Source: Actinomycetes bacterium (GTDB lineage Bacteria; Actinomycetota; Acidimicrobiia; Acidimicrobiales; CADCSY01). Taken from it: a stretch of 18,443 nt of DNA. The translations under genes were made by a program, and so were the position numbers. Location: NCBI GenBank assembly GCA_025464025.1, contig JAODBP010000227.1:1-18443 (forward strand), read 5' to 3'. The first letter of the stretch is position 1. Each line of letters starts with the position of its first letter. This document shows positions 15,930 through 18,443 of the stretch, in pieces. The notes under the pieces are model-generated. The model worked only from the letters and a program-made list of their open reading frames with translations, had not been told where the DNA came from and searched no databases.

Positions 15930-16551
15930 TCCTCGGGTCCTCGGTCGCATCCGCGTACATCGGCGGGCAACCGTCGGGGACGGCACGGGGGCGCAGCTCG
16001 TAGTGCCACGGCTCGTTGCGGTAGATCTGGCACAGCCCGTACGCGGCGCCGTGCCGGGCCAACCAGGCGGCGCTCGACGCGCCCATGTCGACCGCGTCCC
16101 CCGAGACGTGGAGCGACGTCTCCGGCGTCGCCACCCATCGCGTGGCCTTCTCCAGCGAGCCGTACTTCGTGACCGCGTCGTCCAAGAGCTGCTGCTGGTG
16201 CTCGGGCGACCGCCACCCGCTGTTCACCCGGAACCGGACGCCGTCGGCGGCTGCGTCCGTCGCCGACCGACGCAGCGCATCGAGGAGATCCGGGTCGAGC
16301 TTGGCCACCGTCGGCGACCTCTCGTCGAGCACCGAGGTCGCTCCTCTGGGAGCAGGAGGTCGGCCGGGAGGAGCGGTCGGCGCCGGCGTGGTGGTCGACG
16401 GGCTGACGTCGGCCGACGGACGCGACCGGGCGGCGGCCTCGAGTGACGGCCGCACGACGAGCGAAGCGAGCGCCAGACCGAGGGTCGCGAGGCCGTTGAA
16501 GAGAAGTCGGCGCCGACGGGCGGCCGCCGGCAGCGAGGGGCGGTGGTCCAT
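15910..16551 (-). CDS. VanY-family D-alanyl-D-alanine carboxypeptidase, secreted or membrane-anchored
   Basis: A 213-residue zinc peptidase of the M15B/VanY family, which removes the terminal D-alanine from peptidoglycan stem peptides outside the membrane. An N-terminal RRRR precedes a hydrophobic segment (about 16-33) that acts as signal or anchor. A Pro/Thr/Ser-rich linker (about 47-72) leads to the catalytic domain (about 80-195). Catalytic motifs are intact: RVNSGWRS with following glutamines (about 108-120), the zinc ligands H148 and D155 in SLHVSGDAVD, and E180-PWHYE with the third ligand H183. The ATG at 16551 was chosen because it places the basic run correctly; an in-frame GTG at 16566 would add five residues. 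It lies 79 bases downstream of the histidine-kinase gene on the same strand, with a hairpin between them. Confidence 0.88.
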   Translation of the reverse strand: MDHRPSLPAAARRRRLLFNGLATLGLALASLVVRPSLEAAARSRPSADVSPSTTTPAPTAPPGRPPAPRGATSVLDERSPTVAKLDPDLLDALRRSATDAAADGVRFRVNSGWRSPEHQQQLLDDAVTKYGSLEKATRWVATPETSLHVSGDAVDMGASSAAWLARHGAAYGLCQIYRNEPWHYELRPRAVPDGCPPMYADATEDPRMRGQRG

Positions 16552-16603
16552 GGGCCCAGTGAGCACCGTCGGCCGTTGTCGTGATGTCTGCGGTTTCCGA
16601 TAT

Positions 16604-16623
16604 GCCGGCGATACCGCGCCGGC
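16604..16623 (-). terminator. Short hairpin downstream of the histidine kinase gene
   Basis: GCCGGCG (16604-16610) and CGCCGGC (16617-16623) form a perfect 7-pair stem with a 6-base loop, starting 7 bases beyond the kinase stop codon on the minus strand. It may end or attenuate the two-component transcript before the VanY-type gene. No T-run follows. Confidence 0.4.
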
Positions 16624-16630
16624 GCGAGCG

Positions 16631-17761
16631 TCAGCTGCCGGTGGGCGGTGGCGCGGCGGGCAGCTCCACCGTGACGGAGAGCCCCCCGCCGGTCCGGGGG
16701 GCGAGGGTGAGGGTCCCGTCGTGGGCCTCGGTGATGCGCTCGACGATCGTCAGTCCGAGGCCGACACCGGCGTGGTCGGTGCGCACCCGTGCGGTGCCGC
16801 GGAGGAACGGCTCCATGAGGGTGGCGACGAACGGCGGGGTGAGCTGCTCGCCGGTGTTCTCGACCCTGAGCTCCACCCCGTTCGGTCGCACGCTGGTCGT
16901 GACCCACACCGTGCCGTGCGCCGGAAGGTTGTGGACGATCGCGTTGTGCACGAGGTTCGTCGTCAGTTGGAGCAGGAGGGCGTGCGAGCCGGTGGTGGGG
17001 GCCAGGTCGCCGGACGTCTCGATGGTGAGGCCGCCTGCTTCGGCGAGGGGGAGGAGCGTCTCGGTGGCCTCCTCCGCGATGAGCGACAGGTCGACGTGGT
17101 TCCGGGTGAAGGCCCGCTGGTCGGCGCGGCTGAGCAGGAGCAGCGCTTCGGTGAGGTCGATCGCCCGGGTGTTGACGTGGTGGAGGCGATCGATGAGCTC
17201 GCCGGTGTCGCGGTTCGGATCCTTGCGGGCCACGTCGAGGAGGGCTTGCGTGATCGCCAGCGGGGTGCGCAGCTCGTGGGAGGCGTTGGCGGCGAACCGT
17301 TGCTGCTCGGCGACGTGCGCTTCGAGCCGCGCCAGCATGGTGTCGAAGGCGTCGGCGAGGTCGCGGAGCTCGTCCCGGCGGCCCGGGAGCAGGATCCGAT
17401 GGGAGAACGTCCCGTCCGCCACGATGCGGGCGGCGTCGGTGATGCGGGTGAGCGGGGTCAGCATGCGGCCGGCGAGGAGCCAGCCGCCCACGAGGCCGAA
17501 CACCAGCAGGAACACGACGACGAGCTGCACCTTCGGCACGAAGGCGTCGAGGAGCGCTTGCCGGCTGGGACCGGTGATGATGATGGCGCGGCCGTCGGGC
17601 GGCCGCGCCCAGGGTCGGGGGTTGGGGACGTAGCGCAGGAGGAAGACCCACACCGTGGCCAGGATCAACGCGCCGGCGACCATGACGACGGCGGCGTAGC
17701 TGAGGGTGAGCTTGAGCCGGACGCTCAGGCCGGGGGCTCGGTTCGCCCTAGGTCTCGGCAT
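16631..17761 (-). CDS. Two-component sensor histidine kinase (HAMP-HisKA-HATPase)
   Basis: A 376-residue membrane sensor kinase. Transmembrane helix 1 is at about residues 17-42 and helix 2 at about 78-98, enclosing a short extracytoplasmic loop of about 35 residues. A HAMP linker (about 98-150) precedes the HisKA domain with H162 in ANASHELRTPL, the predicted autophosphorylation site. The ATP-binding domain has an N-box NLVHNAIVHN (269-278) and the G-box GVGLGLTIV (332-340); the middle box is degenerate (VENTGE). The ATG at 17761 has GGAG five bases upstream and lies inside the response-regulator gene, a 14-base overlap. The same frame runs open further upstream, but that part is antiphase to the regulator and is rejected. 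The small sensor loop resembles intramembrane-sensing envelope-stress kinases; the signal is unknown. Confidence 0.92.
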   Translation of the reverse strand: MPRPRANRAPGLSVRLKLTLSYAAVVMVAGALILATVWVFLLRYVPNPRPWARPPDGRAIIITGPSRQALLDAFVPKVQLVVVFLLVFGLVGGWLLAGRMLTPLTRITDAARIVADGTFSHRILLPGRRDELRDLADAFDTMLARLEAHVAEQQRFAANASHELRTPLAITQALLDVARKDPNRDTGELIDRLHHVNTRAIDLTEALLLLSRADQRAFTRNHVDLSLIAEEATETLLPLAEAGGLTIETSGDLAPTTGSHALLLQLTTNLVHNAIVHNLPAHGTVWVTTSVRPNGVELRVENTGEQLTPPFVATLMEPFLRGTARVRTDHAGVGLGLTIVERITEAHDGTLTLAPRTGGGLSVTVELPAAPPPTGS

Positions 17762-18419
17762 CGGGCTCCGTGCTGATGCGATAGCCGACGCCGGCGACGG
17801 TGGCGATGATCCCGGGTTCGCCGAGGCGCTTGCGCAGCGCCGAGACCGTGATGCGCACGGCGTTGGTGAACGGGTCGGCGTTCTCGTCCCACGCCCGTTC
17901 GAGGAGCTCCTCGGCGCTGACGACACCGCCTTCGGCCCCAACGAGGACCTCGAGCACCGCGAACTGCTTCCGGGTGAGCGCGACGTAGCGGTCGTCGCGG
18001 TAGACCTCGCGACGGAAGGGATCCAGCCGCAGGCCGGCGATCTCCCGCACCGGCGGCCGGCTCTGGGCCCGCCGGCGATCGAGCGCTCGGAGGCGGAGCA
18101 CCAGCTCCTGGAGCTCGAACGGCTTGGTGAGGTAGTCGTCGGCGCCGAGCCCGAACCCGGAGGCCTTGTCGTCGAGCCGGTCGGCGGCGGTGAGCATGAG
18201 GATCGGCATGCCGCTGCCGGAGGCGACGATGTGCTTGGCGACCTCGTCACCGGAGGGTCCGGGGATGTCCCGGTCGAGGACGGCGATGTCGTAGGTGTTG
18301 ACGCGCAGGAGCTCCAGCGCGGCGTCGCCGTCACCCGCGACGTCGGCCGCGATCGCCTCCAGGCGAAGGCCGTCGCGGATGGCGTCCGCCATGTAGGGCT
18401 CGTCCTCAACGATCAACAC
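17748..18419 (-). CDS. OmpR/PhoB-family response regulator
   Basis: A 223-residue DNA-binding response regulator. The receiver domain (1-112) has the acidic pair E5/D6, phospho-acceptor D49 in VLDRDIPG, T77 and K99 in LTKPF. A winged-helix DNA-binding domain (about 125-218) ends in the typical TVAGVGYRI. It is the partner of the kinase gene that overlaps its 3' end by 14 bases. The GTG at 18419 is taken as the start because an in-frame TAG occurs at 18437-18435. Family members usually begin one or two residues earlier (as in MRVLIVEDE), so initiation at the ATC at 18425 is conceivable but unlikely. The promoter lies mostly outside the window. Confidence 0.92.
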   Translation of the reverse strand: MLIVEDEPYMADAIRDGLRLEAIAADVAGDGDAALELLRVNTYDIAVLDRDIPGPSGDEVAKHIVASGSGMPILMLTAADRLDDKASGFGLGADDYLTKPFELQELVLRLRALDRRRAQSRPPVREIAGLRLDPFRREVYRDDRYVALTRKQFAVLEVLVGAEGGVVSAEELLERAWDENADPFTNAVRITVSALRKRLGEPGIIATVAGVGYRISTEPDAET

Positions 18420-18443
18420 CCGGATGCCCCGATGCTACGAGTC

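Noticed and set aside
17762..18409. Upstream extension of the kinase frame into a 592-residue protein.
   Set aside because: This part is the response-regulator gene read in another frame; the ATG at 17761 with GGAG upstream is the natural start.

Overview
The window is very GC-rich, with a strong G/C bias at third codon positions, frequent GTG starts and 4-base ATGA/GTGA overlaps between co-transcribed genes. With lipoprotein-anchored solute-binding proteins, a mycobacterial-like cbs-metB pair and T-tract-free terminator hairpins, it looks like an actinobacterial chromosome, possibly an Acidimicrobiia-type lineage. The lineage is inferred; no rRNA or other marker is present. I see no tRNA, insertion sequence, CRISPR array or phage gene.

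Layout. (1) Positions 1-1432 hold two divergent luciferase-like flavin-dependent monooxygenase genes. The leftmost is cut by the window edge. They share a compact intergenic region in which back-to-back promoters overlap one perfect inverted repeat. (2) Positions 1433-2150 hold a hairpin terminator and about 670 bases without a convincing gene, including several RNA-like stems. (3) Positions 2151-9320 hold a peptide/nickel-type (Dpp/Opp) ABC importer in the order binding protein 1, permease B, permease C, ATPase D, ATPase F, binding protein 2. The two binding proteins are closely related paralogues of equal length. The first has an ordinary signal peptide and the second a lipoprotein signal. 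(4) Positions 9480-10772 hold an MFS exporter.

(5) From 10817 to the right end every gene is on the minus strand. In transcription order these are an OmpR-type response regulator and histidine kinase, a VanY-type D,D-carboxypeptidase, cystathionine beta-synthase and cystathionine gamma-synthase/lyase (transsulfuration), then a PAS-PAS-EAL cyclic-di-GMP phosphodiesterase translationally coupled to an HDOD protein.

How they may work together. The importer and the flanking flavin monooxygenases could be an uptake-and-oxidation module for a small organic substrate, with the divergent operator as its switch; this rests on position only. The kinase/regulator pair next to VanY resembles the regulatory and carboxypeptidase part of a glycopeptide-type cell-wall stress system, without vanHAX in view. 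The cbs-metB pair interconverts homocysteine, cystathionine and cysteine. The EAL and HDOD genes look like a split version of known EAL-HDOD signalling proteins. Nothing here is clearly a wholly new system. The most distinctive features are the two differently anchored binding proteins flanking one transporter and the shared divergent operator.
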